Shown in pieces: positions 35,959-36,360 of a DNA stretch of 36,360 nt. The stretch is from a virus, in the IMG/VR virus record IMGVR_UViG_3300017756_000044, positions 1 through 36,360 of that record; one strand, given 5' to 3'. Each line of letters begins with the position of its first letter. The first letter of the stretch is position 1. A program made the position numbers and the translations under genes. The notes beneath the pieces are model-generated. The model searched no databases, was not told the DNA's origin, and saw nothing but the letters and a program-made list of their open reading frames with translations.

Positions 35959-36360
35959 CAGATACCAACCTTGCTGCGGGTTCTAGGACTATTTTGCAGC
36001 GTCGCTAGGGTCATTGCCCGTCCGCGCTCGGCTGCCTGCGCCATGCCCTTGCGGTGCTGTTCAGCCGTGACGTACTCAATGTTATTTATCACCGTTGATT
36101 CATAACGAATGTCCAGCGGTTGCATGGCTTTGGCTTGCTGGTTGTTCAGCTGTTCGCGAGTGCTAGCAACGGCTCGCTGGCGGTCCAGCTGTTCGCGAGT
36201 GCTAGCAACGGCTTGCTGATTGTTCAGCTGTTCGCGGGTGCTAGCAACGGCTTGCTGATTGTTCAGCTGTTCGCGGGTGCTAGCAACCTCAACGCCTAAA
36301 CGACCGCCTGGGCCTCGCTTGAGCGGCATGATCGCTTCTGGGCCAGCTTCACCCATTAGT
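35958..36360 (-). CDS. Tape measure protein, C-terminal end only
   Basis: The frame is open to the window edge (the last visible codons read LMGEAGPEAIMPLKRGPGGR), which is a hallmark of tape measure C-termini. The visible 130 residues hold a 13-residue tandem repeat (ASTREQLNNQQAV type, about four copies). The rest of the gene must lie in the missing segment. No start codon is visible; the Met at 36356 is internal. Confidence 0.8.
   Translation of the reverse strand, partial: LMGEAGPEAIMPLKRGPGGRLGVEVASTREQLNNQQAVASTREQLNNQQAVASTREQLDRQRAVASTREQLNNQQAKAMQPLDIRYESTVINNIEYVTAEQHRKGMAQAAERGRAMTLATLQNSPRTRSKVGI
36144..36288 (-). repeat. 39-base tandem repeat in tape measure gene
   Basis: Units begin at 36144, 36183, 36222 and 36261 (39 bases each, the last incomplete), almost identical, coding a 13-residue helical unit. 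Near-identity indicates recent expansion; each unit could alter tail length or stiffness slightly. Confidence 0.9.

Noticed and set aside
1-36360. tRNA genes, integrase, att sites, CRISPR arrays, insertion sequences
   Set aside because: Looked for cloverleaf ends, recombinase motifs and regularly spaced repeats; none seen. The short repeats found are within genes or hairpins.

Overview
This window reads as most of the genome of a tailed dsDNA phage (siphovirus type, long non-contractile tail) of a unicellular cyanobacterium of the Synechococcus/Cyanobium kind. The phage calls rest on terminase, portal, capsid, tail-tip and lysis genes that can be read directly. The cyanobacterial host is inferred from a phage-borne sigma factor with the N-terminal and region 2.4 signature of cyanobacterial group 1/2 sigma-70 proteins, and from a possible NblA-like (phycobilisome-degradation) small protein. 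No integrase, excisionase, tRNA, CRISPR array or insertion sequence was seen, so there is no positive sign of a temperate life style.

Layout. (1) About 15,865 down to 1, minus strand: a divergent control point with a ribbon-helix-helix (RHH) regulator, a RepA-like replicative helicase with a cluster of GGATCT repeats that could be an origin, several small unknown genes, a zinc-ribbon/HTH protein, a ParB-fold protein coupled to a Mom-like DNA-modification protein, small and large terminase, a very basic histone-like protein, a terminator, then portal, MuF-type protein, scaffold, capsid, head-tail connectors and the start of the tail tube gene. (2) About 15,911 to 23,039, plus strand: the early/recombination arm, with a RecB/Cas4-type nuclease, several small unknowns, RusA resolvase, DUF1071-type annealing protein, an RHH protein, SSB and the sigma factor. 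(3) 36,360 down to 23,029, minus strand: C-terminus of the tape measure, tail-tip assembly proteins, a J-like hub, three tail proteins (two with tail-tube-like domains), a giant fibre with an SGNH esterase domain, a LamG-like tail protein, small membrane proteins, a two-domain endolysin, an HNH endonuclease and the NblA-like gene. Tail tube (position 1) and tape measure C-terminus (position 36,360) face each other across the window ends, so the missing part of the genome is the rest of the tail tube gene and most of the tape measure; arms 1 and 3 then form one long late transcription unit.

How it may work together (inference). A host-type promoter (TTGTCT-17-CATAAT) drives the minus arm at the divergent switch and a similar one (TTGTCT-17-TACCAT) precedes the recombination genes. 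Palindromes of the form ATGGTATACCAT sit between a membrane-anchored HTH gene and the plus arm. The sigma factor lies at the end of the early arm, immediately after a strong intrinsic terminator, which would delay its expression; it could then redirect host RNA polymerase to late genes. The less ordinary features are: two apparent -1 frameshift joins (one on a canonical A_AAA_AAG heptamer between the lysis genes), three tail-tube-like domains in one phage, the terminator-gated sigma factor, the possible origin inside the helicase gene, tandem regulatory hairpins with UUCG loops, and a tetrapeptide-repeat protein.
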